Source: Portunus trituberculatus | Lineage: Eukaryota; Arthropoda; Malacostraca; Decapoda; Portunidae | Reading direction: 5' to 3' | NCBI RefSeq assembly: GCF_017591435.1 | Contig: NC_059304.1 | Coordinates: 24,225,175-24,289,174, forward strand | DNA: 64,000 bases | In this document: one piece after another, positions 11,522-24,141 of the stretch | Position numbering within the stretch: position 1 is the first letter of the stretch | Layout of the letters: the number at the start of each line of letters is the position of its first letter | Program-made: the position numbers and the translations under genes | The notes under the pieces: generated by a model | Database searches by the model: none | What the model was told of the DNA's origin: nothing | Seen by the model: the letters and a program-made list of their open reading frames with translations, nothing else

Positions 11522-12692
11522 ATTTACCTAGTTGTATTTACCTAGTTGTAGTTTTACAGGGCCTGGGCTTTATGCTCGTGTGGCCCCGTCTCCATATCTA
11601 CACTTATCCAATCTTACTTTAAAAGTGTGCACACTCGTTGCAGACACTACTTCTTCATCTAAACTGTTCCACGTCTCAATACATCTCTGCGGGAAACTAT
11701 ATTTTTAATATCTCTCAGACATCTTCCTTTCTCAGCTTTTTACTATGCGATCTTGTGCTTGGTGTCATATTCTTCTCTCAGGATCAGTTTCTCATTATCC
11801 ACTTGGTCCATTCCGTTGATCAATTTATAGATTTGTATCAGGTCTCCTCTCTCCTTCTTTGTTCCAAGGTTGGTAGATCCATAGCCTTTAGTCTCTCCTC
11901 ATATGTCATCCCTTCAAGTTCTGGGACCATTCTTGTAGCCATTTTTGTAGCCTCCAATTTCCTTATGTGTTTCTTTTTATGAGGGGTCCACACTACTCCT
12001 GCATATTCCAATCTGGGTCTTATTATAGTATTTATCAATTTCTTCATCATTTCTTTGTCCATGTAGTGAAATGCTACTCCAATATTCCTCAGCAAATTAT
12101 ATGTTTCTCTAAAAATTCTATCAATATGGCTTACTGGTTGATTGTTTTCTTCCGTCACTCCTAAGTCCTTTTCCTTTTTGACTTTCTCCAGTTCTACTCC
12201 ATCTCCCATCTTATAGATTCCCACAGGTCGTCTTTCACTCTTTCCCATTTCCATGACATGGCTTTTGTTCACATTGAATTCCATTTCCCACTTCTTACTC
12301 CATTCCCAGATCTTATTTAGGTCTTCTTGCAGTATTTCACAATCCTCCTTTTGCTTTATAACTCTGCACAGTTTCGTATCATCCGCAAACAAATTTATGT
12401 AGCTGTTCACTCCTTCTGGCATGTCGTTAATATAAATGAGGAAAAGTACTGGTGCCAATACTGACCCCTGTGGCACTCCGCTTTCTACTGCTCTCCACTT
12501 GGACTTCATATCTTTAACTACCGTCCTTATTTCTCTCCCCCTCAAATAATTTTCTATCCATCTCAATGTGCTTCCTTTTAAGCCACCCTTCTCCTCTAAC
12601 TTCCACAGTAATCTTGCGTGTGGCACTTTGTCAAACGCCTTTTTTAAATCCAAATAGATGCAGTCAACCCATCCTTCTCTCTCTTGTACTCT
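11521..12692 (-). mobile_element. CR1-clade LINE copy B3 (5'-truncated)
   Basis: Group B copy of 1.2 kb. A 271-codon RT frame at 11838-12653 begins in LKKAFDKVPHARLL and carries GVPQGSVLAPVLFLIYIND, FADDTKLC and KEKDLGV. The C-terminal part is frameshifted. The 3' tail has two TTTACCTAGTTGTA units. The 5' end is cut just before a TG tract. Confidence 0.9.
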
Positions 12693-12724
12693 TGTGTGTT
12701 TGTGTGTGTGTGTGTGTGTGTGTA
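12693..12724. repeat. (TG)n tract between LINE copies
   Basis: CA tail of copy C2 on the minus strand, abutting truncated copy B3. Confidence 0.93.
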
Positions 12725-13627
12725 TGTTTACCTAGTTGTATTGTACTGGGTTCGAGCGGGGCTCGTAGTATCCTGTCTCCATGTCTCCATTTATCCAATT
12801 TTTCCTTAAAGTTATGCACATTATGTGCTATAACAACTTCATTACTCAATGCATTCCACTTCTTCACTGTTCTATGTGGGAAACTGTATTTTCCAATATC
12901 CTTCACACACTGCCTCATCCTAATCTTCTTTACATGTCCTCTTGTCCTTCCATCATCTTCTGTCACCAGCACCAGGTCTTCCTTGTCTATCTTTTTAATG
13001 CCATTGACTATCTTGTACATAGTTATTAGGTCTCCTCATTCTCTTCTTTCTTGTAAGGTTGGTAGTCCCATTTCCTTTAGCCATTCTTCATATGTTAGGT
13101 CCTTTAGTTCCGACACCATCTTTGAAGCAACCTTCAGTATCTGTTCTAATCTTCTTATATCTCGTATAGAGTTCAAAGACTACACCACAGCTGCATATTC
13201 TAGCTTTGGATGTGTCATGCTTTTGATGTTTCTTTTCATCATATCTTTGTACATGAATTGAAATGCCACTCTTATATTAGTTAACATTTTACATGATATT
13301 CCAAATATCTTGCTTATGTGTTCTTTAGGGTTCAGATTTTCCTGTATAATCACTCCCAGATCTTTTTTCTCTTTAATCTTCATTATTTGTTCCTCTCCCA
13401 TCAAAGAGTTCCATACCGGTCTTCTTTTGCTCTTTCCTAGTTCCATTATGTGACATTTCTTGGCATTGAACTCCAATTTCCACTTCTTACTCCACTCATA
13501 GATCTTGTATATATCTTCCTGTAACAGCAAACAGTCTTCCTGGGTTTTGATAGCTCTTAGTAACTTTGAATCATCAGCAAATAAATTAATGTAACTGTTT
13601 ATCCCATTGTGAATGTTGTTTACATAA
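12725..13627 (-). mobile_element. CR1-clade LINE copy C2, 3' segment
   Basis: The 3' part of a group C LINE split by a Penelope-like insertion. It encodes the RT C-terminus (13180-13530: MLLQEDIYKIYEWSKKWKLEF, KEKKDLGVII) and the terminal domain at 12664-13020. It stops at the target duplication TTGTTTACATAA (13616-13627); the element continues at 15406. Confidence 0.88.
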
Positions 13628-13822
13628 TTTTGTCAGTAAACTCACAGTTATAGACTTGAAGTATCTATTCTGGACGTTTTGAAGGCCACTGCCTTCATAT
13701 TCAGCAGTACAAAACAGAATGAAAAATACAAGCAAACTGAACCAAGAGAAGGGGGAGGGACAGAGGATAAGAGTAAGTGGCACAGTGTGATTGGCCAACC
13801 CCACCTGTGAGCTCCAACCTAC

Positions 13823-14233
13823 TCAAACCCTTTCAGTACCTGACCTGTCTTTACCACTAATACCTAGATCTGGTAGAGATTTAGTCACCAGTGCTCTCAT
13901 TAATGGATCTAGCTTAAACATGCCTTTATTTAGATTATAATTCTTATGGTTCTGTATACAAACTGATTCTAAAATCTTACGTTTTTTGAAATTGTTACAT
14001 TTGAATAACAATTGGCTGGTATCCCAATCAATTGAGTGGTCATTATCAAAAGCATGGATAAAATTGGCATTATTAGTGTGACAATTCCTTACACTTCTCT
14101 TGTGTTCTTTTAACCTCACATCCAAGGAGCTGCCTGTTTCTATATAAACTAAGTTACAATCTTTACAAGGAATTTTATAAACACCTCCTTCAGCTTTAAC
14201 ACTCAAATTATTGTGAATAAGAATAGATTTCAT
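13823..14233 (-). pseudogene. GIY-YIG endonuclease fragment of the Penelope-like element
   Basis: A 136-codon frame with VYKIPCKDC, YIETGSSLDVRLKEHK, a histidine-containing FIHAFDNDHSIDW segment and KRKILESVCIQN, the order seen in Penelope C-terminal endonucleases. It lacks one residue in the YIGxTG loop, so activity is doubtful. Confidence 0.75.
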
Positions 14234-14423
14234 TGTGGATGTGTACTTAAAAGCTTTATTTACATCAAGATCTCTGCTGACTGACTTAATACTTTCAAGG
14301 CTTTTAACATACGGGAGGCATGAATACGGTTTGGTATTGTCTGGGCGGGAACTAAGAGCAAAATATGTCTTTCTAGCGTTAAGATAACCTTTCTTTATGA
14401 ACCAATCAGGATACTTTAATTTT

Positions 14424-14625
14424 CAAAAGATTGACCAAATATTTGAGTTCTCACTGTCTAGGTATTGGGGGGTACAGATTGGTAACACTCTAAGGAACAT
14501 GGTAGAAATAACAGATAATAACAGATAATCAAAAGATTGACCAAATATTTGAGTTCTCACTGTCTAGGTATTGGGGGGTACAGATTGGTAACACTCTAAG
14601 GAACATGGTAGAAATAACAGATAAT
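14424..14625. repeat. Direct tandem duplication, period 106 bp
   Basis: The sequence starting CAAAAGATTGACCAAATATT at 14424 starts again at 14530 and is nearly identical for about 96 bp. The duplication lies inside the Penelope-like element, between its RT and endonuclease regions. Confidence 0.9.
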
Positions 14626-15405
14626 TTGATGTCATCGTTATGGCAGGAGAAATAGTGAATATACAAGTCACAATGGGTAGGCTTTTGATACACAGTAAAT
14701 GTAAGATCATTGACTCGAGTTACCAGAATATCAAGAAATGGGAGTGAATTGTTATTCTCCCATTCAATTTTGAAATTAATGGAAGGTACCAAGTTGTTTA
14801 GTTTTCTGAAAAAAAAAATCATCAAAATTATTGAGTGTATTGGGCCAAAAGGAGAATATGTCATCAACATACTGGTACCAAAGTGGATTTTGTGGGGCAA
14901 TTTTAGGTAATAATTCTGTTTCAAAATATTCCTTAAATAAATTACTTAAAATTGGGGACAAGGGAAAGCCCATACTGTTTCCAAAGCGTTGCATGAAAGA
15001 ATTTATTTTCCAAAAGGAAAAGGCATTAGTTGTGACACATAACTTAATGAGCTCAATAAAGATATCAACTGGCATACCTAAATTCAAGTTGTATGATGGC
15101 AATCTTCTAGTTAAAAAGGCCAAGACATCATCCAGAGGGACTTTAGTAAACAAAGAATCTACATCAATCAAAGCTCACCATTTTACCACTGGTGAGAGAA
15201 ACAGAACTTAAATTTTCAATAAAATCAGAGGAATTCTTTATGTGGCCGCTTGATATGTAACCAACAAGAGGTGATCATTTGTTGGCAAGAAATTTGGATA
15301 ATCTATATCCAAACGATCCACAATATGAAACAATTGGTCTAAGGGGAATATTAGTTTTATGAGTTTTAGGTAGGCCATATATATGTGTGGAAGTTTAGAG
15401 TTAAT

Positions 15406-18400
15406 TTGTTTACATAAATCTGAAACATAATGGGGGCTAACACTGATCCTAGTGGCACTCTGCTTGTTACTTTAACCTAAGATGAGTACGTATGTATCTC
15501 TGATCACAGTTCTCATCTCTCTGTCCTTCAAATAATCCCTTGTCCATTCTAACAAAGTTCCTCTCAGTCCTCCTATGTTCTCTAGTTTCCAAAGTAGTCT
15601 TCCATGAGGGACTTTATCAAAAGCCTTTTTAATGTCCAGGTATACTGTGTCCACCCATCCATCTCTGTTTTCCAGTCTTTCTATTACCCTCGAGTAGAAG
15701 CTTAATAAATTTGACACTCATGAAAGTCCAGTCCTGGACCCAAATTGTCTGTTTGATATGACTTGTTCTTCTTCCAGATGTTTAACCTATTTTTCTTTGA
15801 TAATTATTTCACACAACTTTCCCATAATGCTTGTAAGTGATACCGGTCTGTAATTTAAAGCCTCAGTTGTCTTTCCCTCTTTAAATATCGGTATTATGTT
15901 GGGTTTTTTCCATTCTAGTGGAACTTTCCCTTCATTTATTGAACTTGTAATTATTTTCCAAATTGGATCCAAAAGTTGCCCTTTACATCCTTTTATCACC
16001 CAGCCTGATACACCATCTGGCCCCATTGATTTTCTGACATCGAACTTATCCATTAATCTTCACCGTGATTTCTTGTAATCCTTGGCAATGTAATGTCCTA
16101 TTAGGTTCTGTAAAATCATCTTCTACAGTGAATACAGGTTTGAAGCTGTCATTCATTATTTCACACATTTCCTTCTGTTTGGTATGTCTTCCCTCCTTTT
16201 AATTATTTTTTCTATTATTTCCTTGTTCTTCATTTTCCATTTATGAATTTGTAGAGAAGCTTGAGTTTGTCTTTGCTTTTACTTACCATATCTTTCTCAA
16301 AGTTTCTCTCTTCCTCTCTCCTTACTCTAATATATTCATTTCTTGCATCCCTATATTGTCTTCTGTTATTGTCATTTCTCTGTTTTATGAGTTTCTTCCA
16401 AGCTTTATCTTTTGCCTTTTTCGCTTCTGTACATCAAGCATTGTACAAAAGTATGTATTTTTTTCTTAACTCTTTAGAAAGGTATGTATTTCTTTACTCC
16501 AATATATTTCTGTAAGAATATTTCATATTTTTCTTGTATTGTCCTTTCGTACATAATGTTTCTCCATTTAATGTCAGCAAAAAAGTTCTTTAATTTTTTA
16601 AAAATCTGCTCCTGCATAATTTAATCTCCCTTTTTTTCATCTCTGTAACTTATCCCATCCTCCTCCTGTATTTCCAGCTCTAATGTCACATGATCACTTC
16701 TTCCCATTGCACTAAGGTATTGTATGCTAGGAGGGAGTTCTGGTTTCTTTGTGAATACTAGCTCAAGTAATGATGGTTCCTCTTCTCCCGTGTACCTTGT
16801 TGACTCCTCCACCCACTGGGCCATTGTATTCAACTGTAACACTTCTTTGCTCCACTGTCCACCATTATCCATTACTTCCATCTCTCTCCATTATATTTTT
16901 TTTACAGTTAAAGTCTCCAACTAAAAGTATTCTTCCATCCCTTCTCCACATATCATGTAAGCACTTAATCATCTCTCATTGCATATTTTTATGTTCCTTA
17001 GTTCCCCATGTATTTGTCTTGGGTGGTACATGTGCAACTATGATTTTCCTATTTCTCAATTCTTTTGTGTTGATTGTTACTCCATTACTTCCACCTTGCC
17101 CTCACCATATTGCACATCCTCCACACATATATTATTATGAACCATTATTAGCAATCCTCCTCCCCCTTTACCCTTTCTATCTCTTCTTCAGCTATTATAT
17201 TCCTCCTTCCTAAAGTTAACATGGATCTGCTCTCTTAGTTTCATTTCAACAATGCACAGTATATCCAAATTTTTCTCTTTCAAATAATCCTTAACTTCCA
17301 ACACGCTGGATAACAACCCATCTATATTAATATAGGTCACTCTTAATTTTCTGCCTTCTCCATAACCTCCTCCTTCTTCCATAGATACCACTTCTTAAGT
17401 CTCATATCTAGAACCCTCCGATAGAAATTCTTTTCCTTTATCTCCGTCCTTTTCTTGTTTTTTCATTTAGCTTCATTTCTTAGTTAACTTTCTCTTTTTC
17501 CCTCTCCTCTAGGTTCATATTTCTTTTTATCCATATATCTTTGTGTTCAGTATCATCGGCCAGTTTCCCTTTCCTTATCATAATTCCCTCCACTGCCACC
17601 TGTGATCTCATTCTCATGGTCTCCTACCCCCTTCATTATATCTTCCCAACCTAATCACTTCCTCCACCTCCTGTTCTAGCTCCTGTGTGCTGTCCTGGAT
17701 CTGTTTGATAATAGTTTGACTAATTCTCTTTCTTCACGCTCTCTCATGAATTTATTTGGATTTTTTTTTTTCCTTCATCCCCAAAATCACAAAACATTTC
17801 CTCTTATCCCCTGTATCTCTCACTAGATCTTGTTTCTCTTTAATTACTTGTATAACAGCATCTTTTGTTTTTCGGGAATTTGTCTCTTTACTACCTTTGG
17901 AAATTGAACTTTTTCCTCTTCCTGTTCTTGTTTCCATGCATTTTGTAATTCCTCCAGCTTGCTCTCACCTAATCCACCTTCCACCCTGTCCTCAATCTCA
18001 TCCTGTACTTTTTACAGTAAGCTCCTTAAAGAGTTTTCGTAGTCTTGACATGTAGCTTTTAGTACATAATTTTGTTTCTTTATCTCCTTTAATCCTTGAT
18101 TGATTGCAGTGACCTTCTCACATTCTACTAGTCTCAATCTCAGATCTGTGTTTTCCGCTGTCAGTCTATCCTGCTTGTCCACTAAACTTGACATCACTTC
18201 CTTTATGTATTTTAACTCTCTTTCTACGTTTATCAATCTCCTTATATTTCCTCTTTCGTCTCTAAATCCAGAAAAGTCTTTATCCATATTATCCTCCATC
18301 AGTCTCCTCAGTCCTACAAGTGTTTCTATAAATTTCTGATTATCACCACCAAGCGTTTATTTTTGTGTTGTACGTCTGGCTGCACCACTCATTTGCGTTT

Positions 18401-18574
18401 CTCTCTCCATTTTTTCTGTCTATATGATCCTAAAACTCATTTATTATGGGGACAGGAGAACTCTGTGGCCCCCTACCCCGATGTACATACATCTAGGTCA
18501 GGCTCCAATGCCTGCTGTAGTTCGTTCCCTGGGATCTGTTCAGCACATCTTCTCAGTGCGGTGTCGGCGGTACA
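15406..18574 (-). mobile_element. CR1-clade LINE copy C2, 5' segment
   Basis: Continuation of the group C element. RT pieces are at 15472-15717 (KAFDKVPHGRLLWKL) and 15787-16053 (RKSMGPDGVSGWVIKGCK, NYRPVSLTSIMGKLCE). The endonuclease C-terminus is at 16621-16881 (GRSDHVTLELEI) and its N-terminus at 17188-17391 (TYINIDGLLSSVLEVKDYL). ORF1 remnants are at 17752-17937 and 18012-18299, the latter a heptad-rich 95-codon frame that could be the ORF1 coiled coil. The 5' end near 18574 abuts the tail of copy B4 with no CA tract. Together with the 3' segment this is the most complete group C copy, about 4.1 kb, with many frame breaks. Confidence 0.82.
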
Positions 18575-18576
18575 TG

Positions 18577-21435
18577 TATTTACCTAGGTTTACCTAGTTG
18601 TAGTTTTACAGGACCTGGGCTTTACGCTCGTGTGGCCCTGTCTCCATATCTACACTTATCCAATTTTTCTTTAAAACTATGCACACTCGTTGCTGACACC
18701 ACTTCTTCACTCAAACTGTTCCACATCTCAACACATCTTTGCGCGAAACTATATTTTCTAACATCTCTCAGAAATCTTCCCTTCCTTAGTTTTTTACTAT
18801 GCGATCTTGTGCTTCTAATGTCATATTCTTCTCTCGGGATCAGTTTCTCATTATCCACTTGATCCATTCCGTTAATCAATTTATAAACTTGTATTAGATC
18901 CCCTCTCTCCCTTCTCTGTTCCAGGGTTGGTAGATCCATAGCCTGTAGTCTCTCCTCATATGTTGTCCCTTCAAATTTTGGAACCATTCTTGTAGCCATT
19001 TTTTGTAGTCACTCCAACTTCCTCCACTCCACTTTCTACTGCTCTCCACTTGGACTTCATATCTTTAACTACTGTCCTTATTTCTCTTCCCCTCAAATAA
19101 TTTTCCATCCATCTCAATGTGCTTCCTTTTAAGCTACCCTTCTCCTCTAACTTCCACAGTAATCTTGCATGTGGCACTTTATCAAATGCCTTTTTTAAAT
19201 CCAAATAAATATAATCAACCCATCTCTCTCTCTCTTGTACTCGATCAACTATTCTAGAGTAGAAACTCAGTAAATTTGTTACACATGACCGCCCTTTTCT
19301 AAAACCAAATTGGATATTTGATAATAATTTGTTGTCTTCAAGGAACTCGATCCATTGTTTCTTTATTACTCTTTCACACATCTTGCATATTACACTAGTT
19401 AGTGATACCAGTCTGTAATTTAAAGGTTCTTCCTTCCTTCCATATACGGGAACTACCTCAGCTCTTTTCCATTCTACTGGTACTGTTCCATTTTCTATTG
19501 AGCATTTTATGATGTATATAGGACTTGCTAGTTCTTCCCTACATTCTTTCAGTATTCTGCCTGAGACTTCATCCGGTCCCATTGCCTTTTCTTCATCCAA
19601 TTTCTTCATTAACTCTTATTTCAAGCTTGGTTACTTTAATCTCTTTCATATAGATGGTCTCTCTATTACCCTGTGCCCTTTCAAATTTGAATTCCTTAGT
19701 AAAGACCTCCTGAAATTTACTATTTAACAGTTCTGCCATACTTTTTGGGTCTTCCACCATCCCATTCTCTCCTTTTAACCTTTCTATTGTTTCTTTTTGT
19801 CTTATTTTTCCATTGATGAATCTGTAGAACAATTTTGGTTGCTCCTTCAATTTTTCAACAATGTTCTTTTCATAGTTCCTCTCCTCTTCCTTCCTCACTT
19901 TAACATATTCATTTCTTGCTGTCTTGAAGTTTTCCTTAATTACTGGATTTCTATTTTTCCTCCACCTTTTCTATGCTCCATCTCTTTTTTCCTTGCCCTG
20001 GCACACCTTGCGTTAAACAAATCTTTCTTTTCTTCTTCTTTGGGTCTATATTTTGGGACATATTCCCTGACTCCTATTTTGTATATTTCTAAAAAATATG
20101 TTATATTTCTCTTGCACCCCTCTGAGTTTTCCATCTCCTCCCAGTTAACGTATTTGAAATAGTTCTTGAGATTCTCAATATCAGCCTTTCTGTAATTTAA
20201 TCTGTCTCCTTTGTATGATTCATCTCTATCATCTTTTCCCTCTTCTATATCCATTTCTAATATTACATGGTCACTCTTTCCCAATGGGCACTTATATCTT
20301 ATATCATCGTTAATTTGTATACTACTTGTAAAAACCAGGTCCAATCTCGCCAGTTCGTCATTTCCTCTGAATCTTGTGTTTTCCTTTACTCTTTGGTCCA
20401 TCATATTATCTATCATTAGGTTCAGGAATCTTTCTCCCCAGGCTTCTTCCCCCATACCACTTTCATAATTTTCCCAGTCCACTTCTTTACAGTTGAAATC
20501 TTCTACTAATATCACTTCTCTCCTTTCTTTAATGATTCCCATTAGACTCCTTATTGTGTCATCTATCATGTCTTTATATTCTTGATTGGTCCATGAATTT
20601 GGTTTTGGTGGCACATATGCTCCAATGACTGTTAACTCTTTTTTATTAATATGCATCTTAATATACAGTATTTCTGCTTTTCCTTCGCCATATTCCACTT
20701 GGTTTACCACCATCTCTTTCCTTAACATTATCCTCCTCCTTTACCCCTTCTGTCTTTCCTCCGTATGTTATATCTATTATCTATGTCTATTTTGATTGCC
20801 TCATTTAGTTTTGTTTCAGCCAGGCGTACAATATCCAGTTTTTCTTTCTTTATGTAATCTTTTAATTCTAATCTACTTGATAGAACCCCATCTATGTTCG
20901 TATATATAATTTTTAGTTTCTTGCCCTTATCACTTTTAGTTAAACTTGCTCTACTGTTTCCTCTTCCTTCTCTTTTATATACCATTTCTTTATCCTGTCT
21001 CCTAGAATTCTCCAAAAAAAAAGCCTTTTCTCCTCCTCTGACCTTTCATTATTTTTTTCCCTTACTGCTGCTGCCAATTCATTGTATATCTTCCTTTCTT
21101 CCTCATATCTATTTTTCCTTATATAGATATCCTTGCAGCCTTCTGTTTCTCTGAGTTTTGTTGTTCTATATAATATCTCTTCTGTTGCTGCTTTTGATTT
21201 TAGTAGTATCTTAATTGGCCTTGTTGTTCCATCTTGATAAGGTCCCACTCTGTGTATTTCCTCTACTTCCTCCTCTAGGTTCTGCCTATCTTCATCATTT
21301 AGATTTTTTAATAGGTCTTTGACTGATTTCATTTCCTCTTTTTCCCTTCTTGGTTTATATTTTTTTTTTTTCTCTCAGTCCAAATATGATTACACCCTTT
21401 TTCTTTTCTGCAATTTCCCTTAATAGGATTTCTTT
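18577..21435 (-). mobile_element. CR1-clade LINE copy B4 (internal deletion)
   Basis: Group B copy with ORF1 C-terminus (20940-21332), endonuclease (19940-20728; GAYVPPKPNSW, VEDFNCKEVDW where GDFN is usual, and KSDHVILEMDI) and RT N-terminal half (18971-19609; KAFDKVPHARLL). Near 19010-19030 the sequence jumps from the C-terminal domain (MATRMVPKFEG) to SKWRAVESGV, so the catalytic FADD segment is deleted. The tail at 18577 lacks a CA tract. Confidence 0.88.
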
Positions 21436-24119
21436 GTGTATTTACCTATTTGTGTATTACAGGGTCCGAGCTAAGCTCTCTGTGTCCTGTCTCCTTGTCC
21501 ATTCCTGTCATATCTCTCTTTCATCTGATTGACACACACTGCGTCAACGACATCACTGCTCAGTTTATTCCACTTATCAATACTACGATGTGGGAAACTG
21601 TACTTTCTCACGTCATTTAGACAGATGTCTTTTATTAGTTTTTTCCATGTCCTTGGAGATGATTACTTGTGGTCACCTTTATCAATTCTCTGTCCAATAT
21701 GTCAATCTTGTTCACCAATTTATACATAGTTATCATGTCTCCCCTTGTTCTTCTCTCTTCTAATGTGGTCAGCCCCAGCTCCCTCAGTCTTTCCTCATAG
21801 TCTAACTCCTTGAATCCTGGTACCATCCTTGTTGCTAGCTTCTGTACCCTTTCCACCTTCTTTACATTTTTCTTCATGTGTGGTGACCAGATGCAAGCTG
21901 CATATTCTAACTGGGGTCTTATTAAAGTGCATAGTATCTTCTTCATCATTCCTTCATCTAGGTAGTGGAATGCAAGACCAATATTTTGAAGCATGTTATA
22001 TGTTTTCCCAAATATCATGTTTATGTGTTTCTCCGGTGACAAAGTGTTTTGCACGGTTACTCCTAAGTCTTTCTCCTCATTGGTCTCTTTAATTTTCTCA
22101 TCACCCAGCCTGTAATCCCAGTTTGGTCTGTATCTACTTCTTCCCATTTTCATAACATGGCTCTTGTTTATATTAAATTCCATCTGCTACTCTTTACTCC
22201 ACTTATATATTTAATCAAGATCTTCCTGTAACTTGTTACAATCTTCCACATTCTTTACTCTCCTCATAATTTTAGTATCATCCACAAACATGTTCATATA
22301 ACTGTCAATTCCTACTGGCATATCATTAACATAAATCAAAAACATGATGGGACCAAGCACTGACCCTTGTGGAACTCCACTGATTACCTTCTTCCACTCT
22401 GACTTCTTTCCTTTCACCACTGTTTGCATTTCTCTTCCCACTAAGTAATTTTCCATCCATTTTGCTAGTTTATCACTTACTCCTCCAATCTTCTTTAGTT
22501 TCCACATCAGTCTATTGTGTGGCACTTTATCAAAGGCCTTTCTCAAGTCCAGGTAAATAGCATCCACCCATCCCCCTCTATGTTGTAGTATGTCAGTCAC
22601 TCTTGAATAAAAACATAATAAATTGGATACACACAATCTTCCTTTTCTGAAACCAAACTGTCTTTCACTCAGAATGTTTTCACTTTCTAGATACTCACTC
22701 CACTTTGCCTTAATTACTTCTTCACATACCTTGCACAATATACTAGTCAACGATACTGGTCTGGAATTTAATGGTTCCATTCTACTTCCATTCTTATATA
22801 TAGGCACAATATCAGCTCTTTTCCACTCTTTCGGAACTATTCTTGTTTGTATGGAGGTTTCCACAATATCAAATATGGGGTTCAACAATTGATCTTTACA
22901 TTCTTTCAGCATCCTCCCAGATATGCCATCAGGCCCCATTGATTTATTAATATCCAAGTTACTTATAATTTTCCTTATATCTTCTTTAGTAACCATGATG
23001 TCCTGCATTTGCTTTATTTCCATAGGCCTTCTTCCCATAAAATGCTCCTCCTTTGTAAACACTTTGTAAAAGTTGTTGTTCAGCTATATCTCTAGCATCC
23101 TCATATACTTCTTCCCCAACTTTTACTTTTTCTATTGCCTCCCTTTTCTTTAATTTTCCATTTATGAATTTGTAAAACATTTTAGGATCACTATCACAGT
23201 TTTCCACCACTCTCTGTTCATATTCCTTTTGTGCTGTTCTTACTTCAACATATCTATTCCTTGCTGTTTTGTAGACTTCTCTTGATAATACTTCACTGTT
23301 TTTCTTAAGTTTCTTCCATGCCTTTTCTTTGTTCTTTTTTGCTTCTTCACAATTTCTATTAAACCACTGCTTATTATCTAAAGTCCTCATTCTGTGATAT
23401 GGCACAAACTTCTTTATAGCAGAGTTATATAAATCCATAAATTCATCCTATTTCAATTGCATATCCATTTCCTGGTACACCACAGACCAGTCAATTTCAT
23501 TAAAGAACTCTCTTATATGGTTATAATTTGCCCTGACAATTTCATTTTTCCTCCTTGTACTCTTTTCCGTGCTTAATTCCGTATCCAGCTCAAATCTTAG
23601 GACATCATGGTCGCTTTTCCCCAAGGGACATTCATGTTCAATTTCCTCTTTTAGGGAGATGCCCCTGGTGAATACCAAATCCAACCTCACTGCAACATCC
23701 TGTTCCCTGCACCTTGTTGGTGATTTCACCCACTGTGTCATCAAGTTATTTGTTGCTACATTTAACAATTCCTCTGCCCACTCACCACCATTCACCACTT
23801 AGTAGTCTTCCCACACTATTTCCTTACAGTTAAAGTCCCTGACTATCATCACTCTATCCTTTCTGGTGAGTTCTTATTTCATTCTGTCTAGAGTATTTTT
23901 CATCACCACTTGATACTGTTCATAATTCCAAGCACTGGTTCTGGGTGGTATGTATACTGTTATAATATTAATGTCCCTCTTACCATCTGTTATAAGCATA
24001 CTTATCACTTCCTCATTTCCCTTACTATAGTTCACCTCCTTCACTATCAGATCCTTCTTAGTAAAAACCACTATACCATCACCTCCTTTATTCTTTATCA
24101 TTTCTACATACTTTGTAGT
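21436..24119 (-). mobile_element. CR1-clade LINE copy D2 (5'-truncated)
   Basis: Group D copy of 2.7 kb. Endonuclease pieces are at 23874-24101 (VYIPPRTSAW) and 23448-23798 (LDLVFTRG, GKSDHDVLRFEL). The connection is at 22986-23438. A 283-codon RT frame at 22211-23062 carries NLDINKSMGPDGISGRMLKE, RKAFDKVPHNRLM and GVPQGSVLGPIMFLIYVND, ending in FVDDTKIM. The C-terminal domain is at 21635-22183. It ends with the same tail as D1. The 5' break at about 24119 is inside the endonuclease and next to the fold-back repeat. Confidence 0.88.
22211..23062 (-). pseudogene. Reverse transcriptase core frame of LINE D2
   Basis: A 283-codon uninterrupted frame covering RT motifs from MGPDGISGRML through YRPVSLTS-like (here SRPVSLTS), FGFRKG, KAFDKVPHNRLM, GVPQGSVLGP and FVDD. 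It is the best RT core for this group in the window, but is cut off from its C-terminal frame. Confidence 0.75.
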
Positions 24120-24141
24120 GTTTTACATCAAACCAATCTAG

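Larger units (their letters stand above)
13628..15405 (-). mobile_element. Penelope-like retroelement (RT plus GIY-YIG endonuclease)
   Basis: About 1.8 kb on the minus strand. The RT region comes first (15171-14529): DVDSLFTKVPLDDVLAF, GFPLSPILSNLFKEYFE, catalytic WYQYVDDIFSFWP, then SLPFLDILVTR and VYQKPTHCDLYIHYFS, which is the Penelope arrangement. A GIY-YIG-type domain follows (14233-13823): GVYKIPCKDCNLVYIETGSS, VRLKEHKRSV; one residue of the usual YIGxTG stretch is missing. Frameshifts and an in-element tandem duplication make it inactive. It is flanked by the 12-bp repeat TTGTTTACATAA (13616-13627 and 15406-15417), which restores continuity of the host LINE when one copy is removed. 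Confidence 0.9.
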
